This document shows, one piece after another, positions 1 to 8,095 of a stretch of 35,296 nt of DNA. Below the pieces are notes generated by a model. It was given only the letters and a program-made list of their open reading frames with translations, made no database searches and was not told the DNA's origin. Position numbers and translations under genes: made by a program. This DNA is from Syntrophomonadaceae bacterium (lineage in GTDB: Bacteria > Bacillota > Dethiobacteria > DTU022 > UBA8154), in NCBI GenBank assembly GCA_003563895.1, contig PWTK01000063.1, forward strand, positions 1 through 35,296, written 5' to 3'. Within the stretch, counting starts at the first letter, position 1; each line of letters opens with the position of its first letter.

Positions 1-115
1 AAATGCTTCAAACCCTTTATATTTCAAAACTTTGTTAGAAAAATGGCGCGAAAAGTTGTTTGGCTGCAATCCCTGTAAGCCTTGATATGCCTGTATTTTA
101 AAAGTCATGCGTCAG
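1..115 (+). mobile_element. End fragment of an insertion element (copy A)
   Basis: This stretch matches 14893-15007 almost base for base in the same orientation, with scattered substitutions and one single-base indel near its left end. In the second copy the sequence follows directly on a truncated transposase reading frame, so it is best read as the terminal part of an ISNCY-like insertion sequence. The rest of the element lies outside the window. The similarity stops at about base 115, essentially at the bshA stop codon (112-114), so the element inserted or was deleted right at the end of bshA. The match is seen directly; the IS family is inferred from copy B. Confidence 0.6.
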
Positions 116-1230
116 TCCTGCGTCAGGCTTCTGTAGAGCTCCTCGTAGCAAGGGAGGACCCTTCGTGTGTCAAACCGTTCTGCCTTGTGCCGGGCCTGCA
201 GGGCAAATTCCCTGTGCTTCCCTTCATCTCCCAGGAGGCGCTCCATGGACTCGGCAAGCGCCTTCACATCGCCGACCGGCACCAGAAAACCGTTCTTTCC
301 GTGGTCTACGAGTTCAGGGAGCCCCCCCGCATTGGTCGCCACCACCGGGACACCGCAGCTCATCGCTTCCAGGGCTGCCAGACCAAAGCTCTCCTTTTCC
401 GAGGGAAGCAGAAAAACATCTGCTGCCGAATAAAGGGGCACGAGGTCGTTGGAGGCATCCAGCATCCTCAACTGCCCTCGAATCCCCAACCGCTCAGCCG
501 AATACAATATTTCTTCTCCTTTCGCCCCGCTCCCTGCCAGCACCAGCAACACGTCTTTTCTTTTCCTGTAGAGCAAAGCAAACGCTTCCATTAAATCGGG
601 AATTCGCTTAACCGGCCTGAAGTTGGAAACATGGAGCACAATTTTTTCTCCCTCAGAGGCCAGCTTATGCCGGAGCTTTTCTCCGCCATCCCGCCTATAG
701 CGGTCATTATCAACAAAATTATAGATGACCCGGACCTGGCTTTTCAAACCCAGGAGTCCTAACGCCTCCGCTTTGAGGCTTTGCGAAACGGCCGTAACCC
801 CGTCGCATTCCTCCAGCCCGCTGCGCAGCAGCGAAGTCATGCCGGGCTTCCTTCCCCAAACGGTTACATCGGTACCGTGCAGGGTGGTTACGATCTTTAC
901 CCGGCTGCCCGAAGCTTTTTTGGCCAGCAGGGCCGAAGCCGTATAGGGCAGGGCATAGTGCGCATGAATCAGGTCAGGAGCGAACTTCTCGATCAACTCC
1001 ACCAGTGTTGCTGAAACGTCCATGGTCAGCAGAGGGTGTGGAAAAAGTGGGTAGCTGCTTCCATGCACCTGATGGTAATAGACCCTGCTGTCACCACCGT
1101 GCAGTCGAAAGGGGCGTTGGTAGGAAACCATGTGGATCTCATGTCCTTTTCGGGACAGCGCACTTCCCAGCTCAGCCGCTACCACACCGCTGCCGCCGGG
1201 AGAAGGATAGCAAACCATCACGATTCTCAT
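112..1230 (-). CDS. bshA: Bacillithiol synthesis glycosyltransferase BshA
   Basis: Family GT4 glycosyltransferase of 372 aa, the usual BshA length. It joins N-acetylglucosamine from UDP-GlcNAc to L-malate, the first step of bacillithiol synthesis in the cytoplasm. Visible signatures are the N-terminal glycine loop PGGSGVV (11-17), HGTD (118-121) and the GT4 nucleotide-sugar motif E-x7-E at Glu280/Glu288, followed by GVPVVAT. The ATG start has a G-rich Shine-Dalgarno (GCAGGTGG) about seven bases upstream. It lies 27 bp after bshB1 and closes the operon bshC-bshB1-bshA. The family contains many GT4 paralogues, but the neighbours bshB1 and bshC make the BshA call secure. The stop codon abuts an IS end fragment. 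Confidence 0.93.
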   Translation of the reverse strand: MRIVMVCYPSPGGSGVVAAELGSALSRKGHEIHMVSYQRPFRLHGGDSRVYYHQVHGSSYPLFPHPLLTMDVSATLVELIEKFAPDLIHAHYALPYTASALLAKKASGSRVKIVTTLHGTDVTVWGRKPGMTSLLRSGLEECDGVTAVSQSLKAEALGLLGLKSQVRVIYNFVDNDRYRRDGGEKLRHKLASEGEKIVLHVSNFRPVKRIPDLMEAFALLYRKRKDVLLVLAGSGAKGEEILYSAERLGIRGQLRMLDASNDLVPLYSAADVFLLPSEKESFGLAALEAMSCGVPVVATNAGGLPELVDHGKNGFLVPVGDVKALAESMERLLGDEGKHREFALQARHKAERFDTRRVLPCYEELYRSLTQD

Positions 1231-1257
1231 CCAACCACCACCTGCCGGGAACTCTTC

Positions 1258-1962
1258 CTAAAAAGACTTTACGAGATCGGAAACCGACATTGCCGCGCCG
1301 GAAACGATCCCTTCCCCCCAGGAACTTCCGATAAGAGAGCCGAAATAGCTGTCCCTGCTGCGTACAAAACGCAAAAAGAAAGGATCGTTTACCAGGGTCA
1401 GGGCTTGTTCCTGCCTGCTGTGAAAAAACTGGGTCTGGTGTGCGCGAATTGCACGTTCCTTGATTTCATAAACAGCGGAAACATCCACCACCAGGTCAGG
1501 CTGCCGCTCTACCGAAAGCAAATAATAATAGGTTTTCTGCGGCCGATAGGGGGTTCCCTCCACGGGATACCTCTTCAAGCCGGAAAGGTATGCCGCTCGT
1601 TTTACCAGTTCACCGGCCGTGCTGTGGTCCGGATGGCGGTCGTCCCAATAATAGGGGGCCAGCACTATTTTGGGTCTGAAACACCTGAGGGCTTTTACCA
1701 CCCTGGAGATCGCCTGGGTGTTCACTTCCAGTTGAGCGTCGGGGAGTTCCAAACATTCCCTGAGGCTGCACTGCAAGATCTCCGCCGCGCGAGAGGCTTC
1801 CTCTTTTCTCTCTTCAACCGTACCGTTGCTGGCCAACTCACCGGCGGTCAGATCAATAATACCGCAGCGGTAGCCTATCGCAGCATGGTGCGCCAGGATC
1901 CCGCCCGCCCCTATTTCGACATCATCCGGATGGGGGCCGAAAGCCAGGATATCCAGTTCCAT
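1258..1962 (-). CDS. bshB1: Bacillithiol synthesis deacetylase BshB1
   Basis: LmbE/PIG-L family zinc-dependent deacetylase, about 234 aa. It removes the acetyl group from GlcNAc-malate to give GlcN-malate, the second step of bacillithiol synthesis. The metal-site motif PHPDDVE sits at residues 10-16 (His11, Asp13, Asp14) and a second histidine segment reads DDRHPDHS. The frame is open further upstream to 2055, but that extension runs into bshC coding sequence. The chosen ATG at 1962 gives the normal N-terminus MELDILAFGPHPDD and has GGGAG about ten bases before it, overlapping the bshC stop. The gene begins 7 bp after bshC, so translation is probably coupled. Confidence 0.93.
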   Translation of the reverse strand: MELDILAFGPHPDDVEIGAGGILAHHAAIGYRCGIIDLTAGELASNGTVEERKEEASRAAEILQCSLRECLELPDAQLEVNTQAISRVVKALRCFRPKIVLAPYYWDDRHPDHSTAGELVKRAAYLSGLKRYPVEGTPYRPQKTYYYLLSVERQPDLVVDVSAVYEIKERAIRAHQTQFFHSRQEQALTLVNDPFFLRFVRSRDSYFGSLIGSSWGEGIVSGAAMSVSDLVKSF

Positions 1963-1969
1963 CGTTTTA

Positions 1970-3412
1970 TCACTCCCAGTAATAGGCATAATGTCCCATG
2001 GAAAGGGGAAAGCGGGATGCAAATTCTTCCCAAAAGGAAAAACCGTACCTGGCAAGGTAGGGAAATATATTCATCTTTCGTTCCTGCGGATGGCCCCGGG
2101 GAAAAATATTCAGGCGAAGCTTTTCAGCCTCAGGCGCCGGCAAGCGAAGTGCGTCAGCTGAGACCTTCTTTCCCTCGGCTGCAAGAAGAAACAAATCTTC
2201 AAGGGTTAAACCGGCCTCATCCAAAAGACCCTTAATTGCCGGTTCGATCACGGTAACGCCGGTCCTGGGATAAAGAGGCGGTGCCTGGATTTCAAAAACC
2301 CTGTAAATATCTTGAATTTGAGCGAAGTAGTTGAGCTCGGAAGGACCTGGCACGTAAGCCAGGCTGGGGAAAAGGCAGTCCTGAAAGATTGGCCTTAAAA
2401 GCACATTGGGCCCGAAGCGCTCCGGTTCTTCCCGGATCCTTTTGCACAACTCTTTCCTGGAAAAGGAAGGCTCCCCCTTCCTGGAGCGGAATGAATCCTT
2501 CTCCCTGAAGAGTTGGAACCGTTTGCCCTGCCAGACCATCATAATAAAGGATTCGCTCCCTGTTCTTTCCACTTGGACCGGCAGCCCCGCGGCCTTCATT
2601 TCTCTCTCGCGTTCGTCAATCAAAGAATGCAGCCGCGGCCCTTCATCAACAAGCCTGAGCAAAAGTTCTGAATAAAGCCCTTTTTGGGCCATGCGCAGCG
2701 GATCACAATAAGCAAGCCCTTTTTCGTGAAAAAGAAGCTCCATAACGCGCACAAACCAGTCGCCAAAAGTCTGGGCTCCCTCTGAGGCCTCCTCCAGTCG
2801 AGCCGTGATTGTTTTTTGGAAAGGGCCATCAGCCATGGCACCCTCCAGCCGGGAAAGGGCCCTGGCGACCGCTTCTTTTTTTAAGGGGAGCATGCCCGAG
2901 GGCAGGCCAAATGTGGGAAGTTTATAGCTCACTTTCAGCGGGCTGCCATCAGGTGTGGGTGCGAAAACCCTGGCCAGATCGTGAATATTATGGTCTTCTC
3001 CGGCCACCCAAAAAAGAGGTTGTACCGGTATGCCCAGGCTCGTTTCCAGCTCCCAGGCCAGTTTAACTGCCGTGAGGGCTTTATAGATGACGTAAAGCGG
3101 CCCGGAAAAAAGTCCCGGCTGCTGGCCGGTGATCACAAAAACGGTGGCCCTGTTGTTTAATTTTTTATTTTTGGTGCTTTGGGGAGAAACACGGCCCAGG
3201 GAGCGGTCCAGCTCCTGCAGGTGCTCCCGGGGCCCCTGGGGAAATTTAAAGTCCCCCAAGAGTTGTATCCTGCGGCGGAAAGTGGCTGCTTCCCAGGAAG
3301 GCTCCCCGAATAAATGAATAATCCCTTCATCCCCCTGGATATAGCGGCAAAAAAGCGGGGGGTAAAGGGCTTCCAGGAAAGATATGGGTTTAAACATGCC
3401 GAACCGTTCCAC
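1970..3412 (-). CDS. bshC: Putative cysteine ligase BshC, short form
   Basis: BshC adds cysteine to GlcN-malate, the last step of bacillithiol synthesis. The 480 aa product has the conserved GQQPGLFSGPLYVIYKA segment, the WVAGEDH segment and, near the C-terminus, HPQERKMNIF. The last motif shows that the C-terminal end is intact. It is shorter than the roughly 540 aa Bacillus protein. The shortening seems to lie between LTLEDLF (about 402-408) and PQER (about 442-445), where Bacillus BshC has a long coiled coil. Here only about 34 residues separate them and they do not look like a coiled coil. It starts 11 bp after the upstream membrane protein and 7 bp before bshB1. Confidence 0.9.
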   Translation of the reverse strand: MERFGMFKPISFLEALYPPLFCRYIQGDEGIIHLFGEPSWEAATFRRRIQLLGDFKFPQGPREHLQELDRSLGRVSPQSTKNKKLNNRATVFVITGQQPGLFSGPLYVIYKALTAVKLAWELETSLGIPVQPLFWVAGEDHNIHDLARVFAPTPDGSPLKVSYKLPTFGLPSGMLPLKKEAVARALSRLEGAMADGPFQKTITARLEEASEGAQTFGDWFVRVMELLFHEKGLAYCDPLRMAQKGLYSELLLRLVDEGPRLHSLIDEREREMKAAGLPVQVERTGSESFIMMVWQGKRFQLFREKDSFRSRKGEPSFSRKELCKRIREEPERFGPNVLLRPIFQDCLFPSLAYVPGPSELNYFAQIQDIYRVFEIQAPPLYPRTGVTVIEPAIKGLLDEAGLTLEDLFLLAAEGKKVSADALRLPAPEAEKLRLNIFPRGHPQERKMNIFPYLARYGFSFWEEFASRFPLSMGHYAYYWE

Positions 3413-3423
3413 CCCACTTTCTG

Positions 3424-4062
3424 TTACAACCCTTCGTAGAATTCAAGAAAAAGCGGCAGGGGGTCGTCTGAAACCAGGGAATGCCAGAACACATTGCTGC
3501 CGCTGGCATAGTAGTAATTGATCATATCCAGCCCCTGCACGTGATGAATCTGGGTCTCCTGAATAAAAAAAGAATCACAAACGGTAAACCTCTCACTGGA
3601 CAGGACGCGCCGATTTATTTTTTCCAGGTAAACCTCCGCCTCGGCCGGCGAAAGCATTGAAAATATCCAGATGGTCACTCGTTCCTCGCCGTTGCTGTAA
3701 CTGGGGATTAAAACGCTTTCCACACAATCCACGTCTCCATAAATCTGGCTTGCCAGGGCAACGGCTTCTTCACCGGAGATGATCAGATCCAGGGCAAGCC
3801 CCCCCACCTCGCCGGGCACTTCAATGGAAGGGTAAAGCTCCCCGTTACCGCTCTCCAGAAGGCATTCCCCAGGCATCTCTTCTTTCTCCTTCGCCCCCGT
3901 CCCATCATCTGCGGCAGAAAAAAAACTGCGGACTCTAAGCAGCGATTCGCTTGAAGGCCAGAAGCTGCCGCCCGAGACAACGTGAAACTGCCCGAGCATA
4001 AACCCCAGGGCGACTAAAAGAAGCGAAAGAAGTACCGTAAAAAAGAATGGGCGCCGGAGCAA
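3424..4062 (-). CDS. Membrane-anchored protein of unknown function, first gene of the bsh operon
   Basis: I do not recognise this 212 aa protein. Residues about 5-25 form one hydrophobic helix after a short basic start (MLRRP), so it is probably a signal anchor with the rest outside the membrane. The remainder is acidic, with a low-complexity linker (about 50-65, KEKEEMPGE) and then a mixed alpha/beta part with a few cysteines. The start is TTG at 4062, chosen because a strong GGGGAGGAAG lies eight bases upstream and the hydrophobic helix follows at once. It precedes bshC by 11 bp behind a good promoter, so it is the first gene of the bacillithiol operon. A role linked to thiol metabolism is only an inference from position. 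Confidence 0.75.
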   Translation of the reverse strand: MLRRPFFFTVLLSLLLVALGFMLGQFHVVSGGSFWPSSESLLRVRSFFSAADDGTGAKEKEEMPGECLLESGNGELYPSIEVPGEVGGLALDLIISGEEAVALASQIYGDVDCVESVLIPSYSNGEERVTIWIFSMLSPAEAEVYLEKINRRVLSSERFTVCDSFFIQETQIHHVQGLDMINYYYASGSNVFWHSLVSDDPLPLFLEFYEGL

Positions 4063-4152
4063 GGTTTTAACTTCCTCCCCGTTTTTTGCTTGCGTTATCT
4101 ATTATTCCAAGATATATTATTCTTTTTATCTCTTTAAAAACCTTTTTTTTTG

Positions 4153-4180
4153 ATTATTTTGTTGTCGCTGCCCTTGTAAA
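4153..4180 (-). promoter_or_regulatory. Sigma-A type promoter of the bacillithiol operon
   Basis: On the minus strand TTTACA (4180-4175) and AATAAT (4158-4153) are separated by 16 bp. The surrounding 4085-4160 stretch is very AT-rich compared with the genes. Predicted transcription starts near 4146, giving a leader of about 80 bases before the TTG start of the first operon gene. No terminator hairpin is obvious between aroA and this promoter, so read-through from aroA is possible. Confidence 0.5.
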
Positions 4181-4223
4181 CCCTATTGCAAAGGGGATTG
4201 AACCGCACCTGCCGGGAGATGCG

Positions 4224-5510
4224 TTATCGGGTCACCTCTTCCAGCCTTTCAAAAAAACCGGGAAAAGATATATCTACGCTCTCGGCCCCCTGGATTTTTG
4301 TTTCCCCTTCGCTGAACAAGGCTGCAACGGCTAAAGCCATGGCTATACGGTGGTCTCCGTGGCTGGAACAGGCCGCACCCCGCAGCCTTGCCCCCCCTTC
4401 AATAACCAGGCCTTCAGGAAACTCCTTCACCACGGCACCCAACCGGGACAGCTCCAGGCTTAAGGCGCGCAAGCGATCTGTTTCCTTCACCCTCAGCTCG
4501 CCGGCACCTGTGATCTCCGTATACCCCCGCGCGAAAAGGGCCGCAACGGCCAGCACAGGAACTTCGTCCACCAGCGAAGGGATCGTCTCTTCGCCTATGG
4601 AAATGCCCTTTAAGGGCTTTCCGCCTCTGGCCAGTATGTCGGCCATGGGCTCGCCGCTCTGCTCTCTGCGGTGAATGATTTCGATCTGAGCCCCCATCTC
4701 CTTCAAGACGTTTATGGCGCCTATCCGGGTGGGGTTCACCCCCACCTCTTCGATCAGCAGCTCCCCTTCCGGCGCCAGCACCGCTGCTGTCAACAAGAAA
4801 ATGGCTGAAGAAATATCCCCCGGCACCTTGATATAATCCCCGTGCAGCTTCTGCTTCCCTTTAAGCCGGCAGGAGGTTTCTCCCCTAGATATATCCGCTC
4901 CCAGGTGCTGCAGCATTCTTTCCGTGTGGTCCCGCGAGGGGTACTTTTCCTGAACCTCTGTGATTCCATCGGCAAAAAGTCCGGCCAGCAAAACGGCCGA
5001 TTTGACCTGGGCGCTGGGAACCGGCAGGCGATAAGATATCGGGTGTAGTTTTCCGCCGCGAATAAAAAAGGGGAGCAGGCTCCCCTCCCGGCGCCCGTCC
5101 ATTACAGCACCCATCTGCCTTAAAGGTTCAGCCACCCTGTTCATAGGCCTTTTTCTCAGAGAGGCGTCTCCGTTTAGCACAGAAGCAAAGGGCTGCCCGG
5201 CCAAGAGACCCGCCAAAAGGCGGGCTGTAGTCCCCGAGTTCCCGGCATCCAGGACGTTATCCGGCTCCACAAAGCCCTCCAGGCCTCCCCCCATCACCCT
5301 CAATTTGCGCCAATCACCTTCGAAGCGGACCCCCAGGCCCTTCAGGCAGCCCGCGGTGGAAAGCGTGTCGCCCGCCTGCAGCAGGCCCTCTATTTCTACT
5401 TCCCCCTCAGCCACAGAGGAGAAGAGCAGCGCCCTGTGAGAAATAGATTTGTCCCCGGGCACCCTGGTCTGACCCTCTATGATTCTTGCCGGCTTCACCG
5501 TACGTTCCAA
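4224..5510 (-). CDS. aroA: 3-phosphoshikimate 1-carboxyvinyltransferase (EPSP synthase)
   Basis: EPSP synthase joins phosphoenolpyruvate to shikimate-3-phosphate, the sixth step of the shikimate pathway. The 428 aa length is normal. Visible family motifs are VPGDKSISHRALL near the N-terminus, the PEP-site loop LDAGNSGTTARLL (about 88-100), LRKRPM, and the late ELRVKETDRL and DHRIAMALA segments. The start is TTG at 5510, because an in-frame stop lies only a few codons upstream; an internal GTG four codons later is an alternative. It lies 53 bp after tyrA and is the last gene of the T-box-controlled aroF-tyrA-aroA operon. Confidence 0.96.
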   Translation of the reverse strand: MERTVKPARIIEGQTRVPGDKSISHRALLFSSVAEGEVEIEGLLQAGDTLSTAGCLKGLGVRFEGDWRKLRVMGGGLEGFVEPDNVLDAGNSGTTARLLAGLLAGQPFASVLNGDASLRKRPMNRVAEPLRQMGAVMDGRREGSLLPFFIRGGKLHPISYRLPVPSAQVKSAVLLAGLFADGITEVQEKYPSRDHTERMLQHLGADISRGETSCRLKGKQKLHGDYIKVPGDISSAIFLLTAAVLAPEGELLIEEVGVNPTRIGAINVLKEMGAQIEIIHRREQSGEPMADILARGGKPLKGISIGEETIPSLVDEVPVLAVAALFARGYTEITGAGELRVKETDRLRALSLELSRLGAVVKEFPEGLVIEGGARLRGAACSSHGDHRIAMALAVAALFSEGETKIQGAESVDISFPGFFERLEEVTR

Positions 5511-5563
5511 TTTCCCCGATCACCCCTTTCCAAATGCTGCCAAGCGGGCTGAAGATTGTACCG

Positions 5564-6688
5564 TCACCTCTTTTTCCATACATTATAACCGCTTTGGAAA
5601 AGAAGGCCAAAGGCTTTTTCTCTCTCCCGGGCACAATGAAAACCCAGGCGGATGCTGCCCTCCTCTTCTTCCCGCACCCTTAAAATTTCGATCTCGCTGA
5701 TATTAAGCCCCGCTTCGCCTAAAACGGTGGTGAGCTTCCCCAATACGCCGGGCACATCGGGAAGAAGTACAATAAGCTCGTAAGCGCCGGGGAAAAGCCC
5801 TTTGCCCCGCAGGGGAAGGCTGCTTCTGAAATCCCTGGCTTCCCGCAGAAGAAAGGCGGCATCTTCCATCGCACCGTCATCCAGGCACTCCGCCAGCCGG
5901 TCCAGCTCGGCCCGAAAAACCTCCAGGTGTCGCTTCAAAAAAAAGCGGTTGCTGGAAAAAATGTCGCACCACACCTCCGGGTTTCCCATGGCGATGCGCG
6001 TGGTATCTCGAAATCCGCCGCCCGTTAACATCAGCACCTTTTCTCCAGCCGACTCACCGGCTCTTTTCAGGGCATTCACCAGCGCTGCAGCAACCAGGTG
6101 GGGCAGGTGGCTGGTAAGCCCCAGCAGTTCATCGTGCTCTTCAGGGGAAAGCACCAGGGGTGTAGCCCTTATCGACGCGATGAGCCCTTTCATTTTTTGA
6201 ACCGTATCTTCCGCCGTTCGGGATGAGGGGGTAAGCAGGTAAACCGCATTTTCCAAAAGCAGCGGGTCGGCCGCAGAGATGCCGGCCTGCTCAGATCCGG
6301 CCATGGGGTGCCCTCCTATTGGTTCAACCCCGGGCGGCAGAAATTGTTCCATGGCCCGGACTACTTCCGCTTTGGTGCTGCCCACATCGGTTACCAGGAC
6401 TCCCGGTTTCAATAACGGGGCGATCTCCTGCAGCATTTTCACTGTTTTGCCCACCGGCAGCGCCAGGACAACCAGGTCAGCTTCCTTTAATGCCTCCATC
6501 GGACCGGCAGCGCGGTCGACAGCAGACCTTTCCACCGCTTCATTCATGGTTCTTTCGTTAACGTCTATCCCCCAGCGCTCTTCCACTGCACCGGCCCTGC
6601 CCAAGGCCATTCCCAGGGACCCACCGATCAGTCCCAGGCCGATGATGCAGCATTTTTTAAACAGCACGTTAGAACTTGCGCCCGACAC
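5564..6688 (-). CDS. tyrA: Prephenate dehydrogenase with C-terminal ACT domain
   Basis: NAD-dependent oxidative decarboxylation of prephenate to 4-hydroxyphenylpyruvate, the committed step to tyrosine. The 374 aa protein has a Rossmann NAD site [10 protein letters not shown] (about 17-26), the catalytic region GGHPMAGSE, the helical prephenate dehydrogenase domain, and a C-terminal ACT domain from about residue 300 ([16 protein letters not shown]). The ACT domain suggests feedback control by tyrosine. The start is GTG at 6688, overlapping the end of aroF by 20 bp, with AGAGGGTGG about six bases before it. Overlap and strand show co-transcription with aroF. Confidence 0.95.
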   Translation of the reverse strand: MSGASSNVLFKKCCIIGLGLIGGSLGMALGRAGAVEERWGIDVNERTMNEAVERSAVDRAAGPMEALKEADLVVLALPVGKTVKMLQEIAPLLKPGVLVTDVGSTKAEVVRAMEQFLPPGVEPIGGHPMAGSEQAGISAADPLLLENAVYLLTPSSRTAEDTVQKMKGLIASIRATPLVLSPEEHDELLGLTSHLPHLVAAALVNALKRAGESAGEKVLMLTGGGFRDTTRIAMGNPEVWCDIFSSNRFFLKRHLEVFRAELDRLAECLDDGAMEDAAFLLREARDFRSSLPLRGKGLFPGAYELIVLLPDVPGVLGKLTTVLGEAGLNISEIEILRVREEEEGSIRLGFHCAREREKAFGLLFQSGYNVWKKR

Positions 6689-7682
6689 CTTCGGCCACCC
6701 TCTTTAAAAGTTCTATCATCTGGGAAAACTTGTCCGGCGTAAGTGACTGGGGTCCGTCGGAAAGTGCTTCCTGGGGTCGGGGGTGGACTTCGACCAGAAG
6801 GCCGTCCGCTCCTGCCGCCACCGCTGCCAGGCTCAGCGGCGTCACCCATTTCCAGTTGCCCGCGGCATGACTGGGGTCCACAAATACCGGCAGGTGGCTC
6901 AACTCCCGGGCAATGGGTACGGCACTGAGGTCAAGCGTGTTGCGGGTAAGCGTTTCAAAGGTGCGGATGCCCCTTTCACAAAGAATGACGCGGTGGTTCC
7001 CTCCACTCATGATGTACTCTGCCGCCATTAACCACTCCTCGATAGTGGCTGACATGCCCCGCTTGAGCAATACCGGTTTGTCAGTGTGGCCCAACTCTCT
7101 CAGCAGGCGAAAATTTTGCATGTTGCGCGTTCCCACTTGCAAAATGTCGGCATAACGGGCCGCAATTTCCACGGAATAATGATCGAGCACTTCGGTGACA
7201 ATGGGAAGGCCGGTCTTTTCCCTGGCCTCAGCCATGATCTTCAACCCCTCTTCCTCCAGACCCTGGAAACTGTAAGGAGAAGTGCGAGGTTTATAGGCGC
7301 CTCCCCTGAGAATCTCTCCTCCCCGCTTTTTCACTTCCTCTGCTGCCAAAATGTAAGCTTCAGCGCCTTCCACGGCGCATGGGCCGGCCATCACCACAAT
7401 CTTTTCGCCACCGATGGTCACCCCTCTTACGTCGAAGGCAGTCCTCTCCGGTTTGTACTCCCTGCTCACCATCTTGAAGGGCTGGGAGATAATCACCACC
7501 TTTTCCACGCAGGGCATGACCTCCAGCGCTTCCTTGGCATCTTCCTTGGGCGCTCCTATGGCGCCGATGATGGTGCGATTTTCCCCTGTCGAGCGGTGAA
7601 TGCCGAAACCCAGGTTCTGCAGGCGCTGTTCAACCTCCTGGATTTCCTCTTCCGCCGCACCAGGGTTCATGACGACAATCAT
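6669..7682 (-). CDS. aroF: 3-deoxy-7-phosphoheptulonate synthase (DAHP synthase, type I-beta)
   Basis: First enzyme of the shikimate pathway, condensing PEP and erythrose-4-phosphate. The 337 aa product has an N-terminal ferredoxin-like regulatory domain (about 1-70, beginning [14 protein letters not shown]) and then a (beta/alpha)8 barrel with [48 protein letters not shown] and DPSHAAG. This is the AroF type common in Firmicutes and Thermotoga. The ATG at 7682 follows GGGAGG. It is the first gene after the tyrosine T-box leader, so supply of all aromatic precursors here answers to tRNA-Tyr charging. Confidence 0.96.
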   Translation of the reverse strand: MIVVMNPGAAEEEIQEVEQRLQNLGFGIHRSTGENRTIIGAIGAPKEDAKEALEVMPCVEKVVIISQPFKMVSREYKPERTAFDVRGVTIGGEKIVVMAGPCAVEGAEAYILAAEEVKKRGGEILRGGAYKPRTSPYSFQGLEEEGLKIMAEAREKTGLPIVTEVLDHYSVEIAARYADILQVGTRNMQNFRLLRELGHTDKPVLLKRGMSATIEEWLMAAEYIMSGGNHRVILCERGIRTFETLTRNTLDLSAVPIARELSHLPVFVDPSHAAGNWKWVTPLSLAAVAAGADGLLVEVHPRPQEALSDGPQSLTPDKFSQMIELLKRVAEGVGRKF

Positions 7683-7716
7683 ACCAAAAACCTCCCTGTT
7701 TCATGATAGTTGATAT

Positions 7717-7750
7717 AAAAAAGCTTCCATCCCTGTAAAGGGACGGAAGC
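7717..7750 (-). terminator. T-box regulated terminator before aroF
   Basis: On the minus strand a near-perfect hairpin (bases 7750-7723; arms GCTTCCGTCCC and GGGATGGAAGC around a short loop) is followed directly by a run of six T. It lies just after the T-box sequence and before the aroF ribosome site. This is the place where a T-box leader ends transcription when tyrosyl-tRNA is charged. Confidence 0.88.
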
Positions 7751-8027
7751 CTGACCTGCTTCGCGCGGTACCACCCAATTTGGACTTTGCAGCCCCACTC
7801 GTCAGGGTACGGACCGCCCGTCTAATCTGCGGCCTTATACCCCCTCCCTTGTAACGGCGGGAGCTCCCGTCAAAGCCTACTGGCCCGGCCATTCGGGCTT
7901 TTGGTTTGCATCTCCAGGGTGTATTTCAGCGCCCTCCGGCACCGGCTCACAGCAACCGCCGGCTCTCTGGAGCCTTTTGGATCGCCTACTTATCCCTTTC
8001 ACAGATATTTTCCCGTGCTTTTCTGTT
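7717..8027 (-). promoter_or_regulatory. Tyrosine T-box leader (specifier codon UAC)
   Basis: The leader has all main T-box landmarks on the minus strand: the AGTA box near the base of stem I (about 7992-7989), the AGAGAG and GTGA motifs of distal stem I, the specifier region CTGAAATACACC with TAC at 7923-7921, the conserved T-box GGGTGGTACCGCG (7776-7764), and the terminator after it. TAC followed by A in the GAA-NNN-A context is a tyrosine codon. Uncharged tRNA-Tyr should pair with TAC and with the T-box bulge and allow read-through into aroF-tyrA-aroA. Motifs are seen directly; the amino acid assignment is inferred from the codon position. Confidence 0.9.
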
Positions 8028-8033
8028 AGGAGT

Positions 8034-8062
8034 ATTTTACACCCCCCACCCGTTCCTGTCAA
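8034..8062 (-). promoter_or_regulatory. Promoter of the aroF-tyrA-aroA operon
   Basis: TTGACA (8062-8057) and TAAAAT (8039-8034) on the minus strand with a 17 bp spacer form a near-consensus sigma-A promoter. It lies between the end of the aspartokinase gene and stem I of the T-box, with a predicted start at about 8027. Confidence 0.82.
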
Positions 8063-8095
8063 GCTCATATTTGCCGTCGCCGCTCGGGGCTGTCG

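Noticed and set aside
1036..2235. A 399-codon open frame on the plus strand opposite bshA and bshB1
   Set aside because: It is antisense to two genes with clear motifs, crosses their boundary, and has no family features or ribosome site.
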